This document shows, one piece after another, positions 1-8,138 of a DNA stretch of 13,495 nt; within the stretch, counting starts at the first letter, position 1; each line of letters opens with the position of its first letter. The DNA lies in contig WTGR01000240.1 of assembly GCA_011523485.1 (NCBI GenBank), positions 1 through 13,495 of the forward strand. The letters are read 5' to 3'. Source of the stretch: Acidobacteriota bacterium (lineage in GTDB: Bacteria > Acidobacteriota > Vicinamibacteria > Vicinamibacterales > UBA8438). The notes beneath the pieces were generated by a model that was given only the letters and a program-made list of their open reading frames with translations, was not told where the DNA came from and did not search any database. The position numbers and the translations under genes are program-made.

Positions 1-1
1 C

Positions 2-1489
2 GAGCATCATCATGCGCGCGACCCAGAAGAAGATGATGTCGTGGGCGGTGATGAGCAGGCTCGTGGGATAGTAGCGTGCCAGGTCCGCGGTCTCGTCCGG
101 CCAGCCCAGCGTGCTGAACGGCCACAGCCCGGAGCTGAACCAGGTGTCCAGAACGTCCGTATCCTGCCGCAGCGCCCCCCCGCAGACGCAGGCGTCCGGC
201 GCCTCCTCGGCGACGTGCAGCTTTCCGCACGCATCGCAGTACCAGGCGGGAATGCGGTGTCCCCACCAGAGCTGGCGCGAGATGCACCAGTCGTGGATGT
301 TCGTCATCCACTCGTTGTAGGTGCGGGTCCAGTTCTCGGGCGCGAAGCGCGTATGGTCGTCGGCCACCGCCTGCAGCGCCCGCTTCGCCAACGGGTCGAT
401 GCGCACGAACCACTGCGTCGACAACAGCGGCTCGACGACCGTCGAGCAGCGCTCGCACTGCCCCACGGCGTGCTCGTGATCCTCTACCCCGACGAGCAGG
501 CCCTCGGCCTCCAACCGCGCGACGAGCGCCTTGCGGGCGCCGAAGCGGTCCTGCCCCGCGTACGGCCCGGCCTCCCGCGTCATCCGGCCGTCCTCGTCGA
601 TGACGGACACCCGCTCGAGCCGGTGGCGCTCGCCCATTGCGAAGTCGTTGGGATCGTGGGCCGGCGTGACCTTCACGGCGCCGGTGCCGAAGGCGGGGTC
701 GACGAAATCGTCGGCTATCACCGGGAGGGCGCGGCCGATGACCGGCAGGGTCAGCGTCCGGCCGACGACTGCCGCATAGCGCTCGTCGCCCGGGTGCACG
801 GCGACGGCGGTATCGCCCAGCATCGTCTCCGGCCGTGTCGTCGCCACGGTGATCGCGCCGCCGCCGTCGGTGTAGGGATAGCGGATGTGGTAGAGCTTGC
901 CGCGGGCCGGCGCATGCACCACCTCCAGGTCGGACAGCGCGGTCCGGCAACGCGGGCACCAGCTCACCAGGTACTTCGCCCGGTAGATCAGATCGTCGTC
1001 GTAGAGCGTCACGAAGACGCGCCGCACGGCGCGCGAGAGGTTCTCGTCGAGCGTGAACCGTTCGCGCGACCAGTCGACCGACGAGCCGAGCTTGCGCATC
1101 TGGCTCGTGATGGTCCCGCGGCTCTTCGCGACCCACTCCCACACCCGCGCCTCGAACGCCTCGCGGCCGAGGTCGTGGCGCGACTTCCCTTCCGCCGCCA
1201 ACTGCTTCTCGACGACGTTCTGCGTCGCGATGCCCGCGTGATCGGTGCCGGGCAGCCAGAGCACATCGTGCCCGGTCATGCGTTTCCAGCGGGCGACGAC
1301 GTCGGGCAGCGCCTGGTTCAGGGCGTGGCCGATGTGCAGCCAGCCGGTCACGTTGGGGGGCGGCAGCACCATGCTGAACGGCGGCCGGCCCGACTCTGGA
1401 TCGGCCCGAAACGCCCCGATTTTCTCCCAGTAGGCATACCACCTCGGGTCGACCGCAGCGTGCTCGAATACCTTCGTCAACTCTCGCAT
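2..1489 (-). CDS. valS: Valyl-tRNA synthetase, N-terminal half (partial at left edge)
   Basis: Class I aminoacyl-tRNA synthetase that charges tRNA-Val with valine in the cytoplasm. The 496 visible codons are roughly the first half of a protein of about 900 residues; the gene runs off the left edge. The class I signature appears as [13 protein letters not shown], with HIGH at residues 52-55. It is followed by the [16 protein letters not shown] stretch of the CP1 editing domain, which hydrolyses mischarged Thr-tRNA, and by the [20 protein letters not shown] block. Cysteine pairs (CPRC, CERC, CDAC/CVCG) look like zinc-ribbon elements inserted in CP1. The KMSKS loop and anticodon-binding domain lie outside the window. 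The ATG at 1489 is the natural start because an in-frame TAG lies five codons upstream; AGGATC sits just before it as a weak ribosome site. The gene follows the response regulator by 70 bp on the same strand and may share its transcript. Confidence 0.97.
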   Translation of the reverse strand, partial: MRELTKVFEHAAVDPRWYAYWEKIGAFRADPESGRPPFSMVLPPPNVTGWLHIGHALNQALPDVVARWKRMTGHDVLWLPGTDHAGIATQNVVEKQLAAEGKSRHDLGREAFEARVWEWVAKSRGTITSQMRKLGSSVDWSRERFTLDENLSRAVRRVFVTLYDDDLIYRAKYLVSWCPRCRTALSDLEVVHAPARGKLYHIRYPYTDGGGAITVATTRPETMLGDTAVAVHPGDERYAAVVGRTLTLPVIGRALPVIADDFVDPAFGTGAVKVTPAHDPNDFAMGERHRLERVSVIDEDGRMTREAGPYAGQDRFGARKALVARLEAEGLLVGVEDHEHAVGQCERCSTVVEPLLSTQWFVRIDPLAKRALQAVADDHTRFAPENWTRTYNEWMTNIHDWCISRQLWWGHRIPAWYCDACGKLHVAEEAPDACVCGGALRQDTDVLDTWFSSGLWPFSTLGWPDETADLARYYPTSLLITAHDIIFFWVARMMML

Positions 1490-1559
1490 CGGACCGGGAT
1501 CCTATCAGGAGCGGTGGCTGTTCCGGGCGGGCGGGATCGGCGTGCGGAGCGGGTGCGAC

Positions 1560-2528
1560 TCACTCGGCGTCGGGGGCGGCGGATGGTATCTCGGCTTGCG
1601 CGAGCCGCTCCCCGAGGCGCGAGACGACCTCGGCGACCGTGTCCCGCAGCACGGTCTCGCGGAGCCGCCGGACGACGCGATCGACGATCTCGTCCATCAT
1701 CTCGTCGGTAACCTGCGGCCCCGGCGCCTCTCCCTCCGCACCGGGAGCGGGAATGAGCGCGGGCGGCTCGGCGCCCTGCTCCACGGCGAGAAACGTCACG
1801 AAAGACTGCGCCAGTACCGAACCGCCGGCGCCGGCCGGCGGAGCGCCCACCCCCTCGCCGGCAACCGCCTCCGCCGCGGCGGCGGGTCCTTCGGAAGCCA
1901 CCTCCGCGGTCTCTTCGGCCGAACCCGCTTCGGATCCGTCGGGGACGGCCGCCCCGACCGCACCGGCGCTGTCCGACGCCGGCTCTTCCGGCACGGATGC
2001 ACCGACCGGCTCCGCCGCATCCGCCGCGGGCGCCTCCCGGACGGCCTCTTCGACCTTACCGGCGGTTGGGACCGCCACGACCGCTTCGGGCGGGTCCGCG
2101 ACGACCTCCCCGGCCGGTGAAACGGCGGCCGGCGGGACGGTGGACGGCGCGTCTTTCGGGGGAAGATCCAGCAGTTCCCGCACCTTGCCGACGACCTGGC
2201 GCGGCTCGAACGGCTTGACCAGCACCTCGTGGCGGCCGATGGCGTCGCACCGCGACTCGTCGAGGGGCTCGAACGCCCCCGTCAGCAGCACGACGGGAAT
2301 CCGGTCGCGCGCCGGATCGCGCCGCACGAACGACGCCACCTCGTAGCCGTCCCGGCCCGGCATGCTGACGTCGGCGAGCACGATGTCGGGCTCGCCGCGC
2401 TCGATGGCCTCGATGGCCTTCGTTCCGTCGCCGACCGTCACGACGTCGATGTCCTCGCTCGCGAACGTCAGCTCCACCACGCGTTGGATCGTGGCGCTGT
2501 CGTCGGCCAGCAACAGCGTATGGGGCAT
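1560..2528 (-). CDS. CheY-like response regulator with disordered linker and conserved C-terminal helix
   Basis: 322-residue receiver protein without a DNA-binding or enzymatic output domain. Residues 1-118 form a complete REC domain: acidic pair D9/D10, phosphoacceptor D53 in LADVSMPGRDGYE, T83 in VVLLTGAF, and the conserved K105-P106. Residues 121-236 are a low-complexity Ala/Pro/Glu/Val/Gly linker, probably disordered. Two ordered-looking elements follow. One is a hydrophobic segment, SFVTFLAVEQG (242-252). The other is an amphipathic helix from VTDEMMDEI to ERLAQAEI (273-314), rich in Val/Arg/Leu. I associate this pair with a family of stand-alone regulators in Acidobacteria and Deltaproteobacteria; the cognate kinase and output are unknown. 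The gene lies 34 bp after the B12-binding subunit and 70 bp before valS, so it is probably transcribed with both. No good ribosome site precedes the ATG. The REC assignment is certain; the role is not. Confidence 0.9.
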   Translation of the reverse strand: MPHTLLLADDSATIQRVVELTFASEDIDVVTVGDGTKAIEAIERGEPDIVLADVSMPGRDGYEVASFVRRDPARDRIPVVLLTGAFEPLDESRCDAIGRHEVLVKPFEPRQVVGKVRELLDLPPKDAPSTVPPAAVSPAGEVVADPPEAVVAVPTAGKVEEAVREAPAADAAEPVGASVPEEPASDSAGAVGAAVPDGSEAGSAEETAEVASEGPAAAAEAVAGEGVGAPPAGAGGSVLAQSFVTFLAVEQGAEPPALIPAPGAEGEAPGPQVTDEMMDEIVDRVVRRLRETVLRDTVAEVVSRLGERLAQAEIPSAAPDAE

Positions 2529-2562
2529 GCTCGTGGCAGCGTACCGGCGGGACCGGCGACCG

Positions 2563-2982
2563 TCAAGAAGCGTCGGCCGGCGGGTGGGCGTCGGCCCGCA
2601 CGTGCGTGGTGATGAAGTCGACGATGGTCTGCATCGACGTCCCCGGCTGAAACACCCCTTCGATCCCGATCTCGCGCAGCCGCGGGATGTCGGCGTCGGG
2701 AATGATGCCGCCGACGACGACCAGCACGTCCTGCGCGCCCTTCTCGGCGAGCAGCGCCATCACCCGCGGGCAGACGTGGTTGTGGGCGCCGGACAGGATC
2801 GACACCCCGATGGCGTCGGCGTCCTCCTGCAGCGCGGCTTCGACGATCTGTTCCGGGGTCTGCCGCAGGCCCGTGTAGATGACCTCCATGCCCGCGTCCC
2901 GCAGGGATCGCGCGATCACCTTGGCCCCCCGGTCGTGACCGTCGAGTCCCGGCTTGGCGATGACGACGCGAAGTTTGCGCAT
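2563..2982 (-). CDS. Cobalamin-binding small subunit of split methylmalonyl-CoA mutase
   Basis: 139-residue B12-binding domain, the separately encoded C-terminal part of a methylmalonyl-CoA mutase-type enzyme. It carries the full base-off/His-on signature: DGHDRG at residues 14-19 (DxHxxG, His16 the expected cobalt ligand), SIL at 61-63 (SxL) and GG at 91-92. It opens with the family's typical start [13 protein letters not shown]. It should pair with the large subunit encoded immediately upstream to bind adenosylcobalamin and carry out a carbon-skeleton rearrangement, classically (R)-methylmalonyl-CoA to succinyl-CoA. Its ATG shares one base with the stop of the large-subunit gene (TGATG), a typical translational coupling arrangement. 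A GAGGAGG lies about 14 bases upstream inside the large-subunit gene. The chaperone GTPase (MeaB/ArgK) is not in the window. Confidence 0.96.
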   Translation of the reverse strand: MRKLRVVIAKPGLDGHDRGAKVIARSLRDAGMEVIYTGLRQTPEQIVEAALQEDADAIGVSILSGAHNHVCPRVMALLAEKGAQDVLVVVGGIIPDADIPRLREIGIEGVFQPGTSMQTIVDFITTHVRADAHPPADAS

Positions 2983-4616
2983 CAGACCGACGGCGCCTCC
3001 TCGTACTCGCCCCACACGTCGCGCAGCGCCGCGCACATCTCGCCGAGGGTCGCGTGCGCCCGCACCGCGTCGAGCAGCAGCGGCATGAGATTGCCCTCGC
3101 CGGCCGCGGTGCGCCGCAGTGCATCGAGCGTCCGCTCGACCCGCCGGGCGTCGCGCGTCTCCTTCGTCCGGGCCAGGCGCTCCGACTGTTGTTCGGCAGC
3201 GCTCTCGTCGATGTAGAGGGTCTCGAGCGTCGGCGGCGTCTCGTCGACGTGCTGGTTGACGCCGACGACGGACTGCTCGCCCGTCTCGATGGCCTGCTGC
3301 GTCCGGTACGCGCTGTTGGCGATCTCCCGCTGGGGATAGCCTGCCTCGATCGCCGGCACCATGCCGCCCAGCGCGTCGATCCTGTCGATGTACTCGCGCG
3401 CGCCGGCCTCGAGCTCGCGGGTCAGCGATTCGACGAAGAACGACCCGCCGAGCGGATCCACCGCCGCCGGCACCCCGCTTTCGTGGGCGATGACCTGCTG
3501 CGTCCGCAGAGCCAGCAGCGCCGCCTCGCGGGTGGGGAGCCCCAGCGCCTCGTCGAGCGCGTTGGTGTGCAGCGAGTTCGCCCCCCCCAGCACCGCCGCC
3601 AGCGCCTGCACCGCCGTGCGCACGACGTTGTTGTACGGCTGCTGCGCGGTCAGCGACACGCCGGCCGTCTGGGCGTGGAAGCGGAGCTTCCAGGCCCGCT
3701 CCTCCCGGGCGCCGAAGCGTTCCCGCATGACCTGCGCCCACAGCTTGCGCGCGGCCCGGTATTTGGCGATCTCCTCGAAGAACCGGTTGTGGGCGTTGAA
3801 GAAGAAGGAGATCCGCGGCACGAACCGGTCGACGTCGAGACCGGCGTCGACACCGTACTGCACGTACTCGATGCCGTCGCGGAGGGTGAACGCCAGCTCC
3901 TGGAGCGCGGTCGCGCCCGCCTCCCGGATGTGATAGCCGCTGACCGAGATGGTGTTCCAGCGCGGGGCCTGCGCCGCGCAGAAGGCGAACACGTCGGTGA
4001 CGAGCCGCATCGACGGCCGCGGCGGATAGATGTACTCCTTCTGCGCGATGTACTCCTTCAGGATGTCGTTCTGGAGCGTGCCGGAAAGCTGCGACCAGTC
4101 GGCGCCCTGCCGTTCGGCGACGACCAGGTACATGGCGAAGATCATCGCCGCCGGGGCGTTGATCGTCATCGACGTCGTGACGCGCTCGAGGTCGATCCCG
4201 TCGAACAGCCGCTCCATGTCGGGCAGCGACGCCACGTTGACGCCGCACTTGCCCACCTCGCCCTGCGACAGCGGATCGTCCGGGTCGCGGCCCATGAGCG
4301 TGGGCAGATCGAAGGCGACGCTCAGTCCCGTGCCGCCCGCCGCCAGCAGCTCCCGATAGCGGCGATTCGTCTCCTCCGGCGTGCCGAAGCCGGAGAACTG
4401 GCGCATGGTCCAGAGCTTGCCCCCGTAGCCGGATTCATGGATGCCGCGGGTGTAGGGAAACCCCCCGGGATCGTTGAGATCGAGGGCGTAGTCGAGGCCG
4501 GTGAGGTCCGCGGGTCCGTACAGCGGACGCACATCCGCCGGCGGGCCGCCCGACGCCCCCTCGGCACGGGTCCCGGCAGGCGCCGGCTTGTTCGCGACAG
4601 CCATGGAACGGGTCAC
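2982..4616 (-). CDS. Acyl-CoA mutase large subunit (methylmalonyl-CoA mutase family)
   Basis: Catalytic TIM-barrel subunit of a two-gene B12-dependent mutase, 544 residues from the GTG at 4616 or 540 from the ATG at 4604. The family's conserved blocks occur in order: GFPYTRGIH (52-60), [15 protein letters not shown] (70-84), [13 protein letters not shown] (97-109), TSMTINAPA (148-156), [26 protein letters not shown] (179-204), [11 protein letters not shown], and later a [10 protein letters not shown] / [14 protein letters not shown] / HESGV run. It lacks the C-terminal B12 domain, which the next gene supplies. The residue matching substrate-contacting Tyr89 of the Propionibacterium enzyme appears to be Phe74 (RQF instead of RQY), while the Arg207 equivalent is kept (R204 in PSMR). 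Substrate identity is therefore less certain than the family. The GTG start overlaps the stop of the VWA gene (GTGA), suggesting coupling; the ATG at 4604 is the alternative. Neither start has a clear ribosome site. Confidence 0.95.
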   Translation of the reverse strand: MTRSMAVANKPAPAGTRAEGASGGPPADVRPLYGPADLTGLDYALDLNDPGGFPYTRGIHESGYGGKLWTMRQFSGFGTPEETNRRYRELLAAGGTGLSVAFDLPTLMGRDPDDPLSQGEVGKCGVNVASLPDMERLFDGIDLERVTTSMTINAPAAMIFAMYLVVAERQGADWSQLSGTLQNDILKEYIAQKEYIYPPRPSMRLVTDVFAFCAAQAPRWNTISVSGYHIREAGATALQELAFTLRDGIEYVQYGVDAGLDVDRFVPRISFFFNAHNRFFEEIAKYRAARKLWAQVMRERFGAREERAWKLRFHAQTAGVSLTAQQPYNNVVRTAVQALAAVLGGANSLHTNALDEALGLPTREAALLALRTQQVIAHESGVPAAVDPLGGSFFVESLTRELEAGAREYIDRIDALGGMVPAIEAGYPQREIANSAYRTQQAIETGEQSVVGVNQHVDETPPTLETLYIDESAAEQQSERLARTKETRDARRVERTLDALRRTAAGEGNLMPLLLDAVRAHATLGEMCAALRDVWGEYEEAPSV

Positions 4617-6751
4617 GCGCCGAGGCGGAACGCGATCATCTCGCTCGCTTCGCCGTCACCGAGCGACGCCCGGATCTCGAGGATGTACTCGCCGGGCGGC
4701 AGGAACGCCGGCGCCAGTTCCACCTGGCGGGAAACGCCCCCGTCCTCGGCCGTGCGAACGTCGAGCGGGAATACCGCGTCGCCGCCCCGGTTCAGCAGGT
4801 TCGCCTCCAGATCCGGCGCCGCGTCGCCCGGCGCGTAGACGTCGAACCGCAGGAGCAGGCGGTCGGTGCGGCGGAAGTTCCGCGATACGGTGGGAGGCGC
4901 GTTCCAGTCGGCGACGAGCGTGTTGAACTCCAGCGCATTCCGCGCGCGCACGAAGTAGGGCGTGCTCAGGACGACGTCCGGCCCGGTGAAGTCCGGAATG
5001 ACGATCTCGTCGCGATCCCGATCGAGCACCTCTCCCGCCTCGCCCTCGATGGCCAGGTTCATCTGCATGGTGCCGGGATCCGCCTCGAACTCCACGCGCG
5101 TGACCGGGGGCGCGACGGCCGCCGCCGCGCGACGGCTGCGCCTGCGGGTCGTGCCGCGGCCCGAGGAACGGGTCTGCTCGGGCACGCGACCCCGAAAATA
5201 GGCGCCGCCGGTGTCTCCCATGGCGGTCACGAGAACGCGCGACGCGTTGTCCCGCCGCCCTCGCGACTCGGTCGGCTCCCAGGCGAAGGTGACCCGCGTC
5301 CTGCCGTTCTCCGCCCGCGACGTGCCGACCCAGGTGCGGACCAGCCGGCCGCGGCGCGGCTCGGCCAGCGCGGCCAGCGCGACGTCGACCGCCTTGGGAG
5401 GCTCGTGGGCGCGGGTCGTGAGCGACCGCTCGACATCGCGCATCGTGACCGCCCAGTACCCCTCGCGGGCGCGCACGCGCAGGCCCGGACGCTTCAGGCG
5501 CACCTCGATCTCGTGAAACTCCCCGTCGGTCGGCGCGGCGATCGAGTTGTAGCCGAGCAGGTAGTAGCCGCTCGCGTCGTCCAGCATCTGCTGCAGGCCG
5601 GGCCGCAGGTCGTTCTGATTGACTATCGCCCGGCCGCCGGTCTCCTCGGCCAGCACCCGCAGCGTGTCCTGCGTGAAGCGCAGCGTCCGCTGATCGGTGC
5701 GATAGCTGATCTGCGGCTGATCCATGTCGAACTCGAAGGCGGCGAGGCCGCGCGGGTCCACCGAGTAGACCGACGCGTTGAAGCGGCTGGCGGTCTCGAT
5801 CACGCGCCGCAGATCCTGCATCATCGCGCTCCCCTCGAAGAACGACATCGTCTCCTCGAAGGGGTTGTCGCCGGCGAACGGATCGAGCACCTGCGGATTG
5901 ACGTTGGGATCCGCCCGCAGATCCGCGACCTGGCTGCGCAACTGCGGCGGCACGTAGTAGGAATAGCCCTCGCTGACGAGCAGCACGGACTTGCGACCCT
6001 CGCGAAGTCCGCCCAGCATCGTCATCAGCCCGCGCAGGGCCGACAGCGACACCTCGTTCCGGACCCGCTCGACGACCTCCGTCGGATACATGTTGTAGCG
6101 CGCCTCGTACAGGTTGCGCACCTCGTACTCGTACTTGACCCCCTCGAACCGCCGGATGGCGTCGATCACCGCGTCGTGATCGCGGGTCAGGCGCACGTCC
6201 GACACCGGCATCAGGGGGTACATCACACCGACCAGATCGGTCGGAATCAGGTCGTTCTGGATGAAGTCGACTAGCATGCGCCGGGCCCGGATGCTGTTGC
6301 CGTCCCGCACGTGGTAGTCGTCGAGGAAGATCACGAAGACGCGAATGTCCGGCCGCGACGCGGCCAGTTGCTGATCCGACCGCGTCACCCCCACGCTGGT
6401 CAGCGGCTCGCCCGAGAGCTGCGGCGTCGGATCGACCTGGACCACCTGGAACGAGTCCACCGTCTGCAGGACGCCGTCCTCGTACACCTCGAAGTCGTCC
6501 TGCGTGAGATCGAACACCGGGTTGCCGTCCTCGTCGGTCACGAAGGCATCGACGCGGACGTAGTTGATGCCGCTCCGAAAGACGGGGACGCTGCCCTGGA
6601 GGTCGGCGGTCTCTCCGGGCGCGGTGGCGTCCGTTCCCTGGGAGCGGGGCTCGGACTGCGGCTCGGCGGCAGGCTGGCGCTGCCCGGCGTAAGCGGACAC
6701 CATCAGCAGCAGCCCGACACACAGAAAGGCGGCGATCCAGCGTGTATTCAT
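4613..6751 (-). CDS. Secreted VWA-domain protein (VWFA-related Acidobacterial type)
   Basis: 712-residue exported protein of unknown function. It has a clear signal peptide: MNTRW, a hydrophobic core at residues 6-20, and a probable cleavage after AYA at 22. A Pro/Glu/Gln-rich linker follows. A beta-rich lead-in (about 56-105: [32 protein letters not shown]) is typical of the Acidobacterial VWFA family described as TIGR03436. The VWA fold covers about 135-425. Its metal site is degenerate: [10 protein letters not shown] stands where DxSxS would be. It includes [18 protein letters not shown] (252-269), [10 protein letters not shown] and [14 protein letters not shown] family-typical YYLLGYNS and REGYWAV follow. 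The C-terminal third is beta-rich with an Arg/Ser-rich stretch. The ATG at 6751 is preceded five bases away by GAGGT and begins the signal peptide; a longer frame upstream is antisense to the dehydrogenase and is not coding. It overlaps the mutase gene downstream (GTGA) and heads the minus-strand run. No direct functional link to the mutase is known. Confidence 0.93.
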   Translation of the reverse strand: MNTRWIAAFLCVGLLLMVSAYAGQRQPAAEPQSEPRSQGTDATAPGETADLQGSVPVFRSGINYVRVDAFVTDEDGNPVFDLTQDDFEVYEDGVLQTVDSFQVVQVDPTPQLSGEPLTSVGVTRSDQQLAASRPDIRVFVIFLDDYHVRDGNSIRARRMLVDFIQNDLIPTDLVGVMYPLMPVSDVRLTRDHDAVIDAIRRFEGVKYEYEVRNLYEARYNMYPTEVVERVRNEVSLSALRGLMTMLGGLREGRKSVLLVSEGYSYYVPPQLRSQVADLRADPNVNPQVLDPFAGDNPFEETMSFFEGSAMMQDLRRVIETASRFNASVYSVDPRGLAAFEFDMDQPQISYRTDQRTLRFTQDTLRVLAEETGGRAIVNQNDLRPGLQQMLDDASGYYLLGYNSIAAPTDGEFHEIEVRLKRPGLRVRAREGYWAVTMRDVERSLTTRAHEPPKAVDVALAALAEPRRGRLVRTWVGTSRAENGRTRVTFAWEPTESRGRRDNASRVLVTAMGDTGGAYFRGRVPEQTRSSGRGTTRRRSRRAAAAVAPPVTRVEFEADPGTMQMNLAIEGEAGEVLDRDRDEIVIPDFTGPDVVLSTPYFVRARNALEFNTLVADWNAPPTVSRNFRRTDRLLLRFDVYAPGDAAPDLEANLLNRGGDAVFPLDVRTAEDGGVSRQVELAPAFLPPGEYILEIRASLGDGEASEMIAFRLGA

Positions 6752-6800
6752 AGGTGACCTCGCAGGCTGGCGCGTTGCTCCAATGATACCATCGCGCCGC
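6752..6800. promoter_or_regulatory. Short divergent intergenic region with overlapping -10-like elements
   Basis: Only 49 bp separate the start of the VWA gene (minus) from the ATG at 6801 of the dehydrogenase (plus). ATGATACCAT at 6783-6792 reads on the minus strand as a TATCAT -10-like box (6788-6783, five of six consensus bases). This would start transcription about 25 bases ahead of the VWA ATG, with GAGGT at 6761-6757 as ribosome site. On the plus strand the same patch offers a weaker TACCAT (6787-6792), which would start transcription at or next to the dehydrogenase ATG. I found no TTGACA-like -35 on either strand, so both calls are tentative. Confidence 0.35.
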
Positions 6801-7988
6801 ATGAGCACCGCCGCGACGCCCGTACCCGAAGCAACCGCCGCCGCCCCGCTCACGCGCCTCGCGGAGGACGAGCGCCTGCTGCGCGCGAGCGTGCGGGCAT
6901 TCGCCGAGGCCGAAATCGCCCCCCTCGCACGCCGCATGGACGCCGAGGGCAGCATGCCCCGCGAGCTCATCGACCGACTTTTCGGCCTTGGCGTCATGGG
7001 CATCGAGATCCCGGAGCGCTGGGGCGGCGCGGGCGGGCACTTCTTCCTGTCGGTCCTCGCGGTGGAGGAGCTCGCACGCGTCGACCCCGCCGTCGCGGTG
7101 GTCTGCGACGTGCAGAACACCCTCGTCATCAACGCGCTCCTGCGGTGGGGATCGGAAGAACAGCACAACCGGCTGCTGCCCGCGCTGGCCGCGCGGGCGG
7201 TGGGCGCCTACGCCCTGTCGGAGGCGGCTTCCGGCAGCGACGCGTTCTCCCTGACGACGCGCGCGACCCGCGACGGCGACCACTGGGTGCTGACCGGCCG
7301 CAAGCTCTGGATCACGAACGCGGCCGAGGCCGACTGGTTCATCGTGTTCGCCACCGTCGACCCGGCGGCGGGCTACCGGGGCATCACGGCGTTTCTCGTC
7401 GAGCGCGGCTTCGAAGGCTTCGCCGTCGGCAGGAAGGAGGACAAGCTGGGCATCCGCGCCAGCAGCACCTGCGAGCTGTCGCTCGACGCCTGCCGCGTCC
7501 CCGCCGCCAACGTCCTCGGCGAGGTCGGCCGCGGCTACAAGGTGGCCATCGAGACGCTCAACGAAGGACGCATCGGGATCGCGGCGCAGATGGTCGGCCT
7601 CGCGCAGGGCGCGCTCGACCACGCGCTGGCCTACGTGCAGGAACGCAAGCAGTTCGGGAGCGCCATCGCCGACTTCCAGGCCGTGCAGTTCCAGCTCGCG
7701 CAGGCCGCCACCGAGATCGAGGCCGCGCGCCTGCAGACGTACAACGCCGCCCGCCTGCGCGACGCCGGCGAGCCGTTCCTGACCGAGGGGGCCATGGCCA
7801 AGCTCTTCAGCTCGCAGGTGGCCGAGCGGGTCAGCTCCCTGGCCGTGCAGCTCTTCGGCGGCGTCGGATACACGAAGGACTACCCGGTCGAGAAGCTGTA
7901 CCGCGACGCCAAGATCGGGCAGATCTACGAGGGGACGTCGAACCTCCAGCTTCAGACCATCGCGAAGCAGTTGCTGCGCCGCCGCTGA
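6801..7988 (+). CDS. Acyl-CoA dehydrogenase, short/branched-chain type
   Basis: FAD-dependent dehydrogenase of 395 residues that oxidises acyl-CoA thioesters to 2-enoyl-CoA and passes electrons to electron-transfer flavoprotein. Residues 15-130 are the alpha-helical N-terminal domain. Signature 1 is YALSEAASGSD (137-147), followed by the beta-barrel middle domain (KLWITNA, 168-174). The C-terminal helical domain carries ERKQFGSAIADFQAVQFQLA (281-300) and FGGVGYTKDYPVEKLYRDAKI. The catalytic base is Glu377 in IYEGTSNLQLQTIAK, the position used by short-, medium- and short/branched-chain enzymes rather than the isovaleryl type. 2-methylbutyryl-CoA, isobutyryl-CoA or butyryl-CoA are plausible substrates, which fits the mutase across the divergent promoter. 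The ATG at 6801 starts just before the conserved domain. An in-frame ATG at 6783 would add six residues; neither has a ribosome site, which would suit leaderless expression. Confidence 0.94.
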   Translation: MSTAATPVPEATAAAPLTRLAEDERLLRASVRAFAEAEIAPLARRMDAEGSMPRELIDRLFGLGVMGIEIPERWGGAGGHFFLSVLAVEELARVDPAVAVVCDVQNTLVINALLRWGSEEQHNRLLPALAARAVGAYALSEAASGSDAFSLTTRATRDGDHWVLTGRKLWITNAAEADWFIVFATVDPAAGYRGITAFLVERGFEGFAVGRKEDKLGIRASSTCELSLDACRVPAANVLGEVGRGYKVAIETLNEGRIGIAAQMVGLAQGALDHALAYVQERKQFGSAIADFQAVQFQLAQAATEIEAARLQTYNAARLRDAGEPFLTEGAMAKLFSSQVAERVSSLAVQLFGGVGYTKDYPVEKLYRDAKIGQIYEGTSNLQLQTIAKQLLRRR

Positions 7989-8027
7989 CACGACTTCGCG
8001 GCCGCAGCGCGGTGGACGACGCGCCGC

Positions 8028-8043
8028 GGCAGGACAACCTGCC
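8028..8043 (+). terminator. Possible hairpin downstream of the acyl-CoA dehydrogenase
   Basis: GGCAGG-ACAA-CCTGCC forms a perfect six-base-pair stem with a four-base loop, 40 bp after the dehydrogenase stop. It is not followed by a T-run, so it is not a classical intrinsic terminator. It may be a transcript end stabiliser or chance in GC-rich DNA. Confidence 0.25.
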
Positions 8044-8121
8044 CGGAAACCGAACCACTCCCCCCGTCGCCGAACCGGGCGCAGGCGAGCGCCACCGGGA
8101 GAAGATAGGCCGGCGTGCAGC

Positions 8122-8138
8122 GATAATATGTCCGCGTG
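8122..8138 (+). promoter_or_regulatory. -10-like element directly ahead of a GTG start
   Basis: GATAAT at 8122-8127 matches the -10 consensus at five of six bases and stands out in otherwise GC-rich DNA. Transcription would begin about seven bases further on, at roughly 8134-8136, where the GTG start of the ATPase/nuclease gene lies (8136). No ribosome site is present between the box and the start, and no -35 match is visible at 16-18 bp spacing. If used, this would give a leaderless or nearly leaderless transcript. Confidence 0.4.

Noticed and set aside
41..1711. A 556-codon plus-strand open frame
   Set aside because: It is antisense to valS, whose class I motifs are clear. The translation has typical shadow composition.
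3054..4838. A 594-codon plus-strand open frame
   Set aside because: It is antisense to the mutase large subunit and the end of the VWA gene, with no recognisable protein similarity. The minus-strand genes are unambiguous.
6752..7168. N-terminal extension of the VWA protein to an upstream start at 7168
   Set aside because: The added residues are antisense to the dehydrogenase and precede an obvious signal peptide and ribosome site at 6751.
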